Counted from the stretch's first letter, positions 1 through 9,372 are shown. The stretch: 64,000 bases of DNA from Streptomyces sp. NBC_00250 (GCF_036192275.1 NZ_CP108088.1:8418001-8482000), one strand, 5' to 3'. Notes: generated from the sequence alone by a model not told the origin. Translations and numbers: made by a program.

Positions 1-88
1 CGGACACCACGGAGTGGGTGACCGAGCCGGTCACCCGCCCCCGGTCCCCCACCCCACATCCCTCTCGAAACGAGCGGAGAACACCCCC

Positions 89-313
89 GTGCGCACCCAC
101 CCGGCCACCCCCGCCGAGGTCGACTCCTGGCTGTCCGTCCTGCACCAGCGCGGCCACCTCCACCGCGCCCAGCCCGGTCCCGACACCACCTGGATCGTGC
201 AGCGAGAGCAGCACGATCGCCCCCGGACCCTTCACCACCCGGTCCTCGCCATGGACTGGATCGAGGAACTCGTCCGAGAAATCCGGCAGCAGAACCCCGA
301 GACGAGCCGGTGA
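89..313 (+). CDS. small hypothetical protein upstream of oriT/mobC
   Basis: A 74-residue protein starting at GTG 89, chosen because GGAG lies 9 nt upstream (76-79). An upstream ATG at 14 has no such site. The protein has amphipathic, ordinary composition (ends in WIEELVREIRQQ) and no motif I recognise. Its stop overlaps a GTG at 310 (GTGA), but the frame opened there soon becomes low-complexity, so I do not call a second gene. Its place before the mobilisation genes suggests a small accessory protein of the element. Function unknown. Confidence 0.5.
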   Translation: MRTHPATPAEVDSWLSVLHQRGHLHRAQPGPDTTWIVQREQHDRPRTLHHPVLAMDWIEELVREIRQQNPETSR

Positions 314-425
314 CCACCGACGACCCGGCGGTGACCACGACCGAAGAGCAGCGTGCCCCCACGACGGCTCCCGGCGGAGCAAGCTATCGCGTACGACGGT
401 CCTACGGCCCGTCGCACGCACTTGC

Positions 426-491
426 CCCCGCCCCAGAGGGCGGGGAGGCCCGGCTGGTTCCCGAGCGAGGGCGCTCGGGAACCAGCCGGGC
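426..491. other. candidate origin of transfer (two tandem hairpins)
   Basis: Two perfect inverted repeats stand side by side just before mobC. The first has 8-bp arms 426-433 and 438-445 with a 4-nt loop. The second has 19-bp arms 448-466 and 473-491 (GCCCGGCTGGTTCCCGAGC and its complement) with a 6-nt loop. There is no T run, so a terminator is unlikely. Hairpins directly upstream of mobC and a MOB relaxase are the usual layout of an oriT, where the relaxosome assembles and the relaxase nicks. The nick site itself cannot be read from sequence. Confidence 0.55.
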
Positions 492-512
492 AACCAGCAC
501 CAGGGGGCGCCG

Positions 513-974
513 GTCACCGGGGGAGAAGCAGACGAGCCCGCCGACCGCGAGCAGCCGAGCCCGAGCCCGCCCGCCTTCCCCGACCGCAAGCCGCGCCGCC
601 GCAGCCGCAACCCGAGCGAGCGCGCCCGCAAGACGACCACCCGCCTCTCCGACGCTGAGAAAGCCGAGATCGTCGCCGCCGCCGCGCTGCGCGGCGTCAC
701 CGTCGCCCGATTCCTCGCCGCCGCCGGCCTGGCCGCCGCCCGCGGTTCGGCCGCCCTGCACACCAACGAACGACTCGACACGGCCATCGACGAACTCGCT
801 GCCCTGCGTACCGCCCTGGCCCGGATCGGCAACAACATCAACCAGATAGCCTACGTCCACAACGTCGGCGGACAGCCCCTCCCCGGCGAACTCGACCACG
901 CACTGAGCGTTCTGACCCGGTCCCTCGGCCGCCTCGACGACGCGGCGAACGACCTGGTCGACAGGCGGCTGTGA
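513..974 (+). CDS. mobC: MobC-like relaxosome accessory protein
   Basis: The C-terminal ~130 residues (from about 560) are typical of MobC proteins: a basic RRRSRNPSERARK stretch, then RLSDAEKAEIVAAA (ribbon-helix-helix-like DNA binding), then a helical part with RIGNNINQIAYVHN, the hallmark of the family. MobC binds near oriT and helps the relaxase melt and nick the DNA. The stop (972-974) overlaps the relaxase start (ATGA-type), so the two are translationally coupled. The start is unresolved: in this frame the only ATG/GTG/TTG is at 18, which would run through the hairpins and through the gene at 89-313. I give the first codon after the hairpins (513), which is GTC, as a working boundary. 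Confidence 0.7.
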   Translation, partial: VTGGEADEPADREQPSPSPPAFPDRKPRRRSRNPSERARKTTTRLSDAEKAEIVAAAALRGVTVARFLAAAGLAAARGSAALHTNERLDTAIDELAALRTALARIGNNINQIAYVHNVGGQPLPGELDHALSVLTRSLGRLDDAANDLVDRRL

Positions 975-2731
975 TGGTTCCCGACATTGGACGTGGCTCC
1001 CGCACCCACGGACTCCTCGTCTACCTCTACGGCCCCGGTCGGCGCGAGGAGCACACCGACGCGCACCTCGTCGGCTCCTGGGACGGCTTCGCCCCCGACC
1101 CTGGCCGCGACACCGACCCGCAAGTCACCCTCGCCCGCCTCACCGCCGCCCTCGACCTCCGGGTCAAGCAAGCCGGCGACCGCGCGCCCGCCAAGCACGT
1201 CTGGCACTGCTCGGTCCGGACCGCCCCCGGCGACCGGCGGCTCTCCGACGAGGAGTGGAACGCCGTCGCCCAGCGCATCGTCCACGCCACCGGCATAGCC
1301 CCGGCCGGTGATCCCGACGGTTGCCGGTGGATCGCCGTCCGTCACGCGGAAGACCACATCCACATCGTCGCCACTCTGGTCCGTGGCGACCTGCGCAATC
1401 CCCGCCTCAACTATGACTTCAACAAGGCCCAGGCCGTCTGCCGGCGCATCGAGGAGGAGATGGGCTTGCGCCGCCTCAACGCCGGCGACGGCACCGCAGC
1501 GAAGAACCCCACCAGCGCCGAGAAGTTCAAGGCCGAGCGCACCGGCCGCCCCGAGACCTCCCGCGAGACGCTCCGCGAAGCCGTCCGACAGGCCGTCGCG
1601 GGAGCAGACGACGAGAAGGAGTTCTTCACCCGGCTCCGCGAGGCGGGCCTACGCGTGAAGGTGCGCCACGCCCCGTCCGGCGACGCGCTCGGCTACAACG
1701 TGGCCCTGCCCGGCGACCGCAACCGCCACGGTGAACCGATCTGGTACCCCGGTTCCAAACTGGCCCCCGACCTGTCCCTTCCGAAGATCCGCCTCCGGCT
1801 CGCCGACGGTACCGCCGAGCGGGCAACGCCTTCAGCCGCCGGCGCCCGGGCGGACTGGTCCCCGCCCGCCCGAGAGCGACGCAGCGCCACCGGGATCGCC
1901 GAGCGTGCCGCCGTCCTGCTCGACGGCGACGACGATGAAGCCGCCGCCCAGCTCGTCGGCGTCGGAGAACTCCTGGACGCGGTCGCCCAGACCTCCCCGG
2001 CCGCCACCCGCGCCGAGCTGGCTGCCGCTGCCCGAGCCTTCGAGCGGGCGACCCGCAGCCACGTCCGAGCAGAGCGCGCCGACACCCGGGCTCTCCGCTC
2101 GGCCGCCCGGGGCATCGTTCAGGCCGGCGGCGCGCTCGGCCGGGGCGAGGACGGCGGCACCACAGCCATGCTCGTCTCCACCCTGGTCCTGGTCACCCTC
2201 GCAGCCGCCCGCTGGCACTCCGCCCGCAGTCACGCCCAGCAGGCCCATGCCTCCCGACAGGCCGCCGAGCATTTGCGAACTGCCTACCGTCAGGCCGCCG
2301 CCACGCCGATGCGGGTGCTGCACGACCAAGGCCGTGCCCTCCCCGAGGCTCAGCGTCGGACACAGGAGGCCACCCTCCGCGCGGCCCTGCCGGAGCAGGG
2401 CGTACGAGCAGACGGCACGCCGATGAAGACGGACGCCCTGGTCGCCACCCTCGCCCAGGCCGAGCAGGCCGGCCACGACCCCGAGGACCTCCTGCAACAG
2501 GCCATCGACATGCGCGAACTCGACACCGCCGCGGACGTGAACGACGTCCTGGTCTGGCGCCTTCGCCGCCTCGCCCAGCTCCCCGCCCACGCGGGCGAAG
2601 CTTCCCGTCGCCCGCAGGCCGGCACCCGCCCGACCAAGACCTCGGCCAACCGCACCAGCGAACGGAACTCACCCACAGCGGCGCCCCGCCCTGCCGTCTC
2701 TGACCCGCGCAGCCGCCCACCGCGCCGCTGA
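974..2731 (+). CDS. MOB-family relaxase / mobilisation nuclease
   Basis: A 585-residue relaxase. The N-terminal ~200 residues form the nicking domain. The metal-binding three-histidine motif is intact (H124, H128 and H130 within RHAEDHIHIVATLV), as is the preceding HVWHCSVRTAPG segment. The enzyme would nick oriT and stay covalently attached to the transferred strand. The C-terminal half is helical, Ala/Arg/Glu-rich, with a short hydrophobic stretch (TAMLVSTLVLVTLAAA, near residue 400), and ends in a Pro/Arg/Ser-rich tail; it probably contacts the coupling protein. Start ATG 974 overlaps the mobC stop; a GTG one codon earlier is also possible. A degenerate paralogue lies at 24568-24975. Confidence 0.9.
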   Translation: MVPDIGRGSRTHGLLVYLYGPGRREEHTDAHLVGSWDGFAPDPGRDTDPQVTLARLTAALDLRVKQAGDRAPAKHVWHCSVRTAPGDRRLSDEEWNAVAQRIVHATGIAPAGDPDGCRWIAVRHAEDHIHIVATLVRGDLRNPRLNYDFNKAQAVCRRIEEEMGLRRLNAGDGTAAKNPTSAEKFKAERTGRPETSRETLREAVRQAVAGADDEKEFFTRLREAGLRVKVRHAPSGDALGYNVALPGDRNRHGEPIWYPGSKLAPDLSLPKIRLRLADGTAERATPSAAGARADWSPPARERRSATGIAERAAVLLDGDDDEAAAQLVGVGELLDAVAQTSPAATRAELAAAARAFERATRSHVRAERADTRALRSAARGIVQAGGALGRGEDGGTTAMLVSTLVLVTLAAARWHSARSHAQQAHASRQAAEHLRTAYRQAAATPMRVLHDQGRALPEAQRRTQEATLRAALPEQGVRADGTPMKTDALVATLAQAEQAGHDPEDLLQQAIDMRELDTAADVNDVLVWRLRRLAQLPAHAGEASRRPQAGTRPTKTSANRTSERNSPTAAPRPAVSDPRSRPPRR

Positions 2732-2839
2732 TCAGCGCGTACGGAAGGCCTGCCACCGACCGACCAGACTCTACGAAATGCCTGGACAGCCGGTTCCACC
2801 TGCTGTTACGGATGAAAACAGGAAGCCCTCGACCGGGAG

Positions 2840-3244
2840 ATGACGCTCGTGCCCAGAACTACCGACGGCACCACGGAGCCGGCACCCGCGCTGCCCATAC
2901 TTCCCACGGGCACCGACCCCCTGGTGCAACTTCAGTACGAGATGCAGCCGACCGATGGCCCCGGCGCAACGCGCTGCGTCAGCCACCCACACGAACTCGC
3001 CCTCGGCGGCATGCCCGTGATGTGCTCGGCCTGCCGGGCCCGACGCGACTGGCTGCTCATCAACCACGGCCGCAACGTCTGGGTCCGCTGCCGGTGCAGC
3101 AATCAGTGGATCGAACCCGAGATCAGCCGCGCCGACTTCGACGCCCTGGCCGCCAGCCCGTACGGCACGACCTACCCCACCGTCGAGGAGGGTCTATCTG
3201 CGCTCGGCTTCGACGGTGTTTTCGCCGGCACTTACCTGGAGTAG
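2840..3244 (+). CDS. hypothetical protein with CxxC and CxC pairs
   Basis: A 134-residue protein with no domain I can name. The middle holds MCSACRARRDWLLINHGRNV followed by WVRCRCSNQWIEP, that is two cysteine pairs about 20 residues apart, which looks like a small zinc-binding fold. The C-terminus is acidic (VEEGLSALGFDG). ATG 2840 is preceded immediately by GGGAG, so in-frame GTG 2849 has the better ribosome-site spacing. It sits downstream of the relaxase on the same strand and could be a transfer accessory or cargo gene. Confidence 0.65.
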   Translation: MTLVPRTTDGTTEPAPALPILPTGTDPLVQLQYEMQPTDGPGATRCVSHPHELALGGMPVMCSACRARRDWLLINHGRNVWVRCRCSNQWIEPEISRADFDALAASPYGTTYPTVEEGLSALGFDGVFAGTYLE

Positions 3245-3525
3245 GCGAGCGCAGTACGAAGAGCCGAGGAGCGCCACCGACATGTCGGTGGCGCTCGGGC
3301 CGGAGCCGAGGCCGACGTAACTGGCAGTGTGGGCAGCGTTGGCCAGGGGCTCCGCAGCACTTCAGCTGTGCCACGGCGCGCTCTACAGGGGCCCGGGTCT
3401 GGGTGAGGGAGCGGTTGACGGTGCGCTGAGCGGGAGTGAGCTCCCCCACCGGCCGGTCGTTTGAGGCTAGTGGTGACCCAGGGGCTGGCGCCCGTGTAGG
3501 CGCGATCGGCAAGGATCGCCGCTCA
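3245..3525 (-). pseudogene. remnant of a DDE transposase C-terminus
   Basis: On the minus strand, 3512 down to about 3370 reads GELTPAQRTVNRSLTQTR then APVERAVAQLK, the end of the catalytic domain of Streptomyces IS5-like DDE transposases. The reading frame is lost after LK, and neither an N-terminus nor terminal repeats are visible. It is debris of an IS that once inserted between the gene at 2840 and the next. The rest of this gap (to 3762) contains no convincing gene. Confidence 0.6.
3269..3296. repeat. 28-bp perfect palindrome
   Basis: GAGCGCCACCGACA is followed immediately by its exact reverse complement, with no spacer. It lies 25 bp after the stop of the gene at 2840-3244 and inside the transposase remnant. 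It has no U tract. It may act as a terminator-like structure for the upstream gene, an operator, or a scar of IS insertion. Confidence 0.6.
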
Positions 3526-3762
3526 CGGAAAGGCTGCCTTCTCCGGGGTGCCGAGGCCGGGGCGCCGGCGAGGATCGCGGCGGCGACCCGGCTGGTGCCG
3601 CTGCCGTTGCAGCCCCAGCCGCCGAACCCCCGCTTCCACGTCTTTCAGTCGATTTGCGGCTAAGCTGCGCTTGCAGCGTTCAGGCGCTGATTCTTTGCAG
3701 CGTGGGCGGTGTCGGCGTGTACATCATGTCGGCATCGCCGCGCTGCGGTACAAATCGGCTCC

Positions 3763-4503
3763 ATGTCGAGGACCACCCCCACTCCGCCCAAGCTGGCACG
3801 CGTGATCGCACGCAGGCGCAATGGTGCCGCCCGGCGCGTCGAGATCTCCGCCCAGGAGGTCGAGGAAGCCTTCCGGCTCCTGCAGTACGTACCCAGTCCT
3901 GAGGCCCGTCAGCTACGGGATAAGTTCGAGGCCCTTCTTCGGCCCGTGTGCTTCTGGACATCGTCGCGCACGGGACGCTACTCCAACTACCCGGCATGGG
4001 GTCCGTGCGGGGTGTTCGTCGGTGCGCCGAACCAGCGTTGCGTCGAGCACCAGTGGCCGCTGCCCGATGGTGTCCCGGATCCCTTCCCGGAGCGGTGCAC
4101 CGTGACGTTGGACGAGGAACTTGAGGACTCCCGCTGGGTGGAGTACTCCCGAGGGCTGCGCTGCTCCTTCAAACGACGTGAGGGAAGCGAACGGTGCGAG
4201 CACCACGATCCGCGCGACGGCGAACTGTGCGGCTACCCCGTGGACGGGGGCGCTACCTGTACGACTGCCGAAGGGGTCTTCGCGTGTCTCACCCACCGGT
4301 GGGTGAGACACGCGGATCTCAAGAGCGAACTCGAACAGCTGCCGCTGACCCTGGAATGCGGCTACTGCGATGCCGCCTCGGGCGAGAGCTGTACGAACAG
4401 GAACGGCCAAGCGGTCGCATTCCACAAGAAGCGCGTCAACGCCCTCCAGGGCTCATCGGAACACCAGGAACTGTCCGACACGATCGAGTGGCTGCGCCTG
4501 TGA
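3763..4503 (+). CDS. hypothetical protein with C-terminal zinc-finger motif
   Basis: A 246-residue protein from ATG 3763; the same frame is open for 18 more codons upstream, but that stretch does not look like protein. The C-terminal third contains CGYCDAASGESCTNRNGQ then AVAFHKKRVNA, the Cys-x2-Cys...Cys...His pattern of the small zinc finger found in actinobacterial phage and mobile-element proteins, often near DNA-binding modules. Other cysteine/histidine clusters (CSFKRREGSERCEHH) occur in the middle. Position just before the SNF2 cargo suggests it belongs to the same cargo block. Function unknown. Confidence 0.7.
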   Translation: MSRTTPTPPKLARVIARRRNGAARRVEISAQEVEEAFRLLQYVPSPEARQLRDKFEALLRPVCFWTSSRTGRYSNYPAWGPCGVFVGAPNQRCVEHQWPLPDGVPDPFPERCTVTLDEELEDSRWVEYSRGLRCSFKRREGSERCEHHDPRDGELCGYPVDGGATCTTAEGVFACLTHRWVRHADLKSELEQLPLTLECGYCDAASGESCTNRNGQAVAFHKKRVNALQGSSEHQELSDTIEWLRL

Positions 4504-4557
4504 GCGGTTCAGTGACGTCCCTGCTGCACTGACGGCGGCCAGAGCAGGGGCATGCGT

Positions 4558-4582
4558 GAGGACGGCGCCGTGCGCCGTCCTC
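4558..4582 (+). terminator. hairpin after the zinc-finger gene
   Basis: Perfect 10-bp arms (GAGGACGGCG / CGCCGTCCTC) with a 5-nt loop, 55 bp after the stop at 4503 and before the SNF2 gene. There is no strong T tract, as is common for Streptomyces terminators. The remaining sequence to 4803 shows no gene. Confidence 0.45.
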
Positions 4583-4803
4583 CTGACAGGTGAACCGCAC
4601 GGTCCCGACGTTCTGTCCCCCGAAAGAGTCGGTCGCCGCAGGCATGTTCCGGCTCTCCCCGCTGGCCTCCGTGGGCGAGAACGTGCCGGTCAACGGCATC
4701 CTCCTTCATACTGCGGCGGATCTTGCCTGCCGGGGACCGGTCACGTCGAAGGTGCTTTGCTGTCGGCTGCCCCATTTCCTCGTGTTTCTCCGTGAGGGTT
4801 GAG

Positions 4804-7800
4804 ATGGCCTCCGTACCGCCACGTCTGTCGAGTCCCACCGTTCGTGTGCCGCATCCCGCGTCCAGTTCCCGTGTTGCTCTTGAGTCGGTGGATCCGCATG
4901 TGTTCTCCCGGCTGTTGGAGGCAGCGTGGGAAAACCGCCATGTGCCTGCCGAGCTCGCTGCCGAGGCCGCCGCACGTGGAGGCTCCGGACGCCTCGGCAT
5001 CAAGGATCTGCGCCTGCTGTTGATGAGGGCCTCGTCGCTCCCCTCCGCCCAGGCGGCCGTCTCCGGTGCGTGGGCGATCGTCTCGGCCCGGCCTGAGCTG
5101 GCCGCCTCCGTGCTCCACACCCACTGTCAGGACATCGGGATCCCGTCGGCATTCGTGATCCGCGAGGTGCCTGGTGCGAACCCGCAGATGTTCAGCGCTC
5201 AAGCCGGGTGGCGGCAGCCTGGTGTGAACGCCCATGGCGCCGTGGTGACGCGCCCCAGCCGCAAGGCCGCCCATCAGAGCGCGGCCGTGAGCCTGCTCGG
5301 GCACCTGTGCGGAGCCGAGCCGGTCGAACAGGACAGCCCCCTGTCCGGGTGGGTGCCAGCCGGCCGCTTCTCATCGTCCTCGCCACCGGCTCAGGCTCGG
5401 GACGTGTCCTTCCCGACCCGTCTTCAACAAGCTCTGGAACGCCCCCAGATCGCGCCCGCGGAGGTGGCCGAGATCGTGCTGCGGATCAGCGCTGGAGAGC
5501 TGATCCCGCGCGACCTGCACTCCGTCTTGTTCACCGCACGGGCAGCAGCATGGCAGCCTGCCCGCGAGGCGGCGCTGGCTGCGGCTCACGATCCCGCCGT
5601 CGCCGTTGCTGTGCTGACCCTGCATCAGTCACTGCGCTACGGACCGACGCCGTCCTATGCGGAAGAGGTACGCAAGAGCGAGTCCGGTCAGCCGCTGTTC
5701 AGGATGCGTGTGACCTGCGTTGTCGACGGCGAGGAGGTCAGCGAGCTCGGCCCTTGGCGTAACAACAAGCGGCTGGCGCGCGGGGCTGCCGTCATCCGGC
5801 TGCTGGCCCAGCTGGCCGCCCTGCCGGTGCAGGCACCGCTGCCGATTCAGGGCAACGGCCCACGTGCTGTGACGGGCGATGGACCCGTGCAGGAGAAGGA
5901 TCCGCAGGAGCAGCTGAAGGTGCTGGCGGAATCCGGTGTGATCAGTGAGCTCGTCTTCACGAGCGCGCCCGGCATCACGGGGCTCGAGCCGTTGTTCGTG
6001 TGCGTAGCTGCCTGTGTGCACCGTGGTGAGCTGCTCACAGCCGCCGGCCGGGGGCTCGGCCGAGCCAGCACGCGGTTGACGGCAGCGCGTCAGCTGCTGG
6101 AAACCGTTCAGCGCGCCGTGAAGGCAGGCCGCGGTCTGCGCCTCGGCCGCATCCCGGTGCCCGAACTCGGCGGCAAGAACCCCCTGATGCTCCTGAACGA
6201 GCTCAGACAGGCTGGCCAGATCAGCAAACTGAGCATCGCGGACCCTGCAAAGGACCCCGCCGGGTTTGCCGCACAGATCACCTGCAAGGTGCACGTGGAG
6301 TGGCTGGAGACCGTCGGCCACGGACCCAACAAGCGTGACGCGCAGCGCCAGGCCGCCGAAGCGATGATCGAATTGCTGGCCACTCCGGTGGAGGGCCAGA
6401 TTGGTGAGCGCAGTGTTCCCGCCGCCCGGGAGTCGGAGGCTGAAGCGGCCGCCGGTGCGGGCGGCGTGGGCTCCCACCGGAGTCCGGCCGGGCCCCTCGC
6501 GGGCCGCGACGAGGTGGCAGCCGCCGAGGACGCGCTGGTGGAACTGCTGCGGCAGGGACTGGAGATCACCTTTGATCTGCAGGACGGGGCCGGCCGATTC
6601 CTGCTCTACCGGGCCGACGGGACCCCGGTGACGGGCTCCTGCCACAAGCCGATCAGATGCTGCACGGCCGATCTCCTCCTGCCCGGACAGGGCATCGCGG
6701 TCGGCCCCCGCCGGGTGGGATGCTGGCAGGTGCCCGTACGGCTGCTGGCCAACACCATGGCACGGACACCCGACGGTGACCATCTCGCCCCGTCCGTGCA
6801 GCTGTGGCGTCAGGCGATCCGGCTGGGGCTGTCCGTGGTGGCCGACGGACGGGTGTATCCGACGCTGGACAGCCACGGTGTCGACGTGTGGCGCCTGGGC
6901 CCGCTCAACGAGCACGAACGCAACCACGCGCGGCAGTTGCGTCAGGCCATGGTGCCTTCCGCTCACTGCGGGGCAGCCACCGACGCCCGGCCCTACCAAT
7001 TGTGGGCGCCGCGTGTCGCGATCCGTGCCGGGCTCAACGCCGTCGCCGAAGCGATGCTGCGGGGCCCCGGCACCTCGGCTGTCCTGGGGAACATGCCCTT
7101 CGCCGCCCCCATTCCGCGGCAGCAGCGCAGTTCCGCTCTGCACCAGTGGGTCGATCGTGCGGAGGACGATCGCGCCGAGGTGGCGCCGGTGGACTTGAAG
7201 CTGTCCGTACACGCCCCGAAGAGCTCCAGCCCCGACGACACGGAACTGCTGTGGGCGGAGCTGCTGGTCGCCCAGCCCACTGCGGACAGCCGTAAGGAGC
7301 AGCTGTTCCAGTCGGTTGCCAAGGTGGCCGGGGACGAGGCGGTGATGGGGTCCATCCGTCGGCGGCTGCGGCGTATCGCCGAGGTGTGGGAGCCGGCCGG
7401 GCGGCTACTGGAGTGCCCGGTACCCGACCGGTTCACGCTGCTGGCCAGCGAGGCTGTCCTGCTGCTGGGCGCCACACGGGATCAACTGGAACGGGCCGGA
7501 CTCAGCGTGTACTGGCACCAGCAGTGGACCAGCATGCTGCGCACACGCGTCATGGTCGGGGCAGGAGCCGATTCGTCCGTGGCCGTGCCGCGGCCGCGGT
7601 TCTCTCTCGACGACGTGCTGGACGGCCGGTGGCAGCTGTCGCTCGGCGACGCCGACCTCTCCGACCAGGAGATGGACGACATCGGCCAGGCGGGACGGCC
7701 GCTGGCCAAGGTGCGTGACCAGTGGGTGATGGTCGACGAGGACACCGCCCGCCGTGCCGCCGACCGCACCTTCGGCCCGATCCCCTCGGACCAGGCCCTA

Positions 7801-9372
7801 CGCGCGTCCCTCACCGGGGCCATCGACATCGACGGTCAGGCCGTGCCTTGCGAGCCGACGGCTTCTCTTGCCAGCCTCGTTGACTTCCTGCGCACCGGCT
7901 CCCGCACGACACCTGTCCCCGAGCCGGGAGCCCTGCAAGCAATCCTGCGCGACTACCAGCAGCTCGGCCTGGCCTGGTTGGCCAACACGAGCGACGCGGG
8001 CTTCGGCGCGATGCTCGCCGACGACATGGGCCTGGGTAAAACGCTGACCGCTCTCGCACTGCACCTGCACCGCCGGGAAATCACGACCAGCGCCACGGGG
8101 CCGACTCTGATCGTCTGCCCCGCCTCCGTCGTCATCACCTGGGAACGCGAAGCCCACCGGTTCGCCCCGACCGTGCCGACCCTGCGCTACCTGGGAGCCG
8201 ACCGCACCCTCGAAGACGCCACCTCACGCACGATCGTCATCACCAGCTACGAAACACTCCGCCGCGACATCGACCTGCTGGCCCTCATGACGTTCGACTT
8301 GGTCGTCGCCGACGAAGCCCAGATGGTCAAGAACCACCGCACCGCCACCGCCCGCTCCCTGCGCCGCATCAAGGCCAGCGTCCGGGTGGCCTTGACCGGC
8401 ACCCCGGTCGAGAACAACCTCACCGAGGCCTGGGCCATCATGGACTGGCTCAACCCCGGGCTGTTCGGCACCCAGCGCGTCTTCCGCGATCAGTTCGCCC
8501 GCCCCATCGAGGACAACATCGCCGACACGGAGCGAACCGCACGCCTGTCCGGCCTCATGAGCGCGTTCATGCTGCGCCGCCGCAAGAGCGACCCAGGCAT
8601 CCTGACTGAGCTGCCGCCCAAGGACATCCGGCCGCGCGTCGTCAGCCTCACCCAGGAACAGATCGAGCTCTACCAGCAGACCGCCGACGACACGTTCCAC
8701 GAGATCCGCGACGCCCACGGAGTGCACCGCAAAGGCCTGCTGCTGGAGCTGTTCAACAAGCTGCAGCAGATCTGCAACACGCCCGCCCAGTACCTCAAAG
8801 ATTCACTGGAGGACGACTACGACCCCGAGCAGGCGGCAGCCCGGTCCGGCAAGATCGGAGCACTCGACGACCTGCTCCCCACCTTGACCGCGCCTGAAGA
8901 ATCCACGCTGGTCTTCACCCGGTACCGGACCATGGCCAAACTGCTCCTGCGGCACTTGCGCAGCCACGGCCACACCCCGCTCTACTACAGCGGCGACATC
9001 TCCTCCGTCCGTGAACGCCAGCGCATCGTCGACACCTTCCAGGCCCGCTCCGGCCAGCTCATGGTCATGACCGTCAAAGCCGGCGGCACCGGCCTTACCC
9101 TCACCCAGGCCAACCACGTCGTGCTCTTCGACCGCCCCTGGAACCCCGCCAAGGAGAGCCAGGCCATCGACCGCGCCCACCGCCTGGGCCAGCAGCGCAC
9201 CGTCACCGTGCACCCGCTCATCACCGAGAACACCCTGGAAGACCGCGTCGACGAACTCCTCAAGCACAAACGGGCCCTCGCCGACGCCGTACTCGCCGAT
9301 GGCTACTCCGCCCTCACCGAACTCACCGACGACCAGATCATTGACCTGATCGCCCTAGGAGCACAGCGATGA
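4804..9372 (+). CDS. SNF2-family ATPase fused to N-terminal dsRNA-binding-like repeats
   Basis: A 1522-residue protein. Start ATG 4804 is preceded by GAGGGTTGAG; an earlier in-frame ATG (4723) has no site. The SNF2 motor is complete: DMGLGKT (~1075), DEAQ (~1170), TGTP (~1200), and GGTGLTL with AIDRAHRLGQ (~1430-1460). Before it (~930-985) is the SNF2-associated DUF3670-type segment (FSLDDVLDGRWQLSLG). Unusually, the first 530 residues hold modules shaped like double-stranded RNA-binding domains. The best is at ~459-528 (NPLMLLNELRQ ... AAQITCKV ... GHGPNKRDAQRQAAEAMIELL); weaker copies lie at ~105-168, 270-340 and 367-438. SNF2 motors translocate on duplexes; an RNA-duplex sensor attached to one is rare in bacteria. 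The gene overlaps the SWIM gene by ATGA. A cargo, possibly defence, role is inference. Confidence 0.85.
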   Translation: MASVPPRLSSPTVRVPHPASSSRVALESVDPHVFSRLLEAAWENRHVPAELAAEAAARGGSGRLGIKDLRLLLMRASSLPSAQAAVSGAWAIVSARPELAASVLHTHCQDIGIPSAFVIREVPGANPQMFSAQAGWRQPGVNAHGAVVTRPSRKAAHQSAAVSLLGHLCGAEPVEQDSPLSGWVPAGRFSSSSPPAQARDVSFPTRLQQALERPQIAPAEVAEIVLRISAGELIPRDLHSVLFTARAAAWQPAREAALAAAHDPAVAVAVLTLHQSLRYGPTPSYAEEVRKSESGQPLFRMRVTCVVDGEEVSELGPWRNNKRLARGAAVIRLLAQLAALPVQAPLPIQGNGPRAVTGDGPVQEKDPQEQLKVLAESGVISELVFTSAPGITGLEPLFVCVAACVHRGELLTAAGRGLGRASTRLTAARQLLETVQRAVKAGRGLRLGRIPVPELGGKNPLMLLNELRQAGQISKLSIADPAKDPAGFAAQITCKVHVEWLETVGHGPNKRDAQRQAAEAMIELLATPVEGQIGERSVPAARESEAEAAAGAGGVGSHRSPAGPLAGRDEVAAAEDALVELLRQGLEITFDLQDGAGRFLLYRADGTPVTGSCHKPIRCCTADLLLPGQGIAVGPRRVGCWQVPVRLLANTMARTPDGDHLAPSVQLWRQAIRLGLSVVADGRVYPTLDSHGVDVWRLGPLNEHERNHARQLRQAMVPSAHCGAATDARPYQLWAPRVAIRAGLNAVAEAMLRGPGTSAVLGNMPFAAPIPRQQRSSALHQWVDRAEDDRAEVAPVDLKLSVHAPKSSSPDDTELLWAELLVAQPTADSRKEQLFQSVAKVAGDEAVMGSIRRRLRRIAEVWEPAGRLLECPVPDRFTLLASEAVLLLGATRDQLERAGLSVYWHQQWTSMLRTRVMVGAGADSSVAVPRPRFSLDDVLDGRWQLSLGDADLSDQEMDDIGQAGRPLAKVRDQWVMVDEDTARRAADRTFGPIPSDQALRASLTGAIDIDGQAVPCEPTASLASLVDFLRTGSRTTPVPEPGALQAILRDYQQLGLAWLANTSDAGFGAMLADDMGLGKTLTALALHLHRREITTSATGPTLIVCPASVVITWEREAHRFAPTVPTLRYLGADRTLEDATSRTIVITSYETLRRDIDLLALMTFDLVVADEAQMVKNHRTATARSLRRIKASVRVALTGTPVENNLTEAWAIMDWLNPGLFGTQRVFRDQFARPIEDNIADTERTARLSGLMSAFMLRRRKSDPGILTELPPKDIRPRVVSLTQEQIELYQQTADDTFHEIRDAHGVHRKGLLLELFNKLQQICNTPAQYLKDSLEDDYDPEQAAARSGKIGALDDLLPTLTAPEESTLVFTRYRTMAKLLLRHLRSHGHTPLYYSGDISSVRERQRIVDTFQARSGQLMVMTVKAGGTGLTLTQANHVVLFDRPWNPAKESQAIDRAHRLGQQRTVTVHPLITENTLEDRVDELLKHKRALADAVLADGYSALTELTDDQIIDLIALGAQR

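Noticed and set aside
310..849. A frame opened by GTG 310 that overlaps the upstream stop
   Set aside because: The first 17 codons look plausible, but the rest is low-complexity and overlaps the oriT-like hairpins and the mobC core.
5629..7212. A 527-codon minus-strand frame
   Set aside because: Lies opposite the SNF2 gene, whose frame carries domain motifs on both sides of it; no motif in the antisense product.
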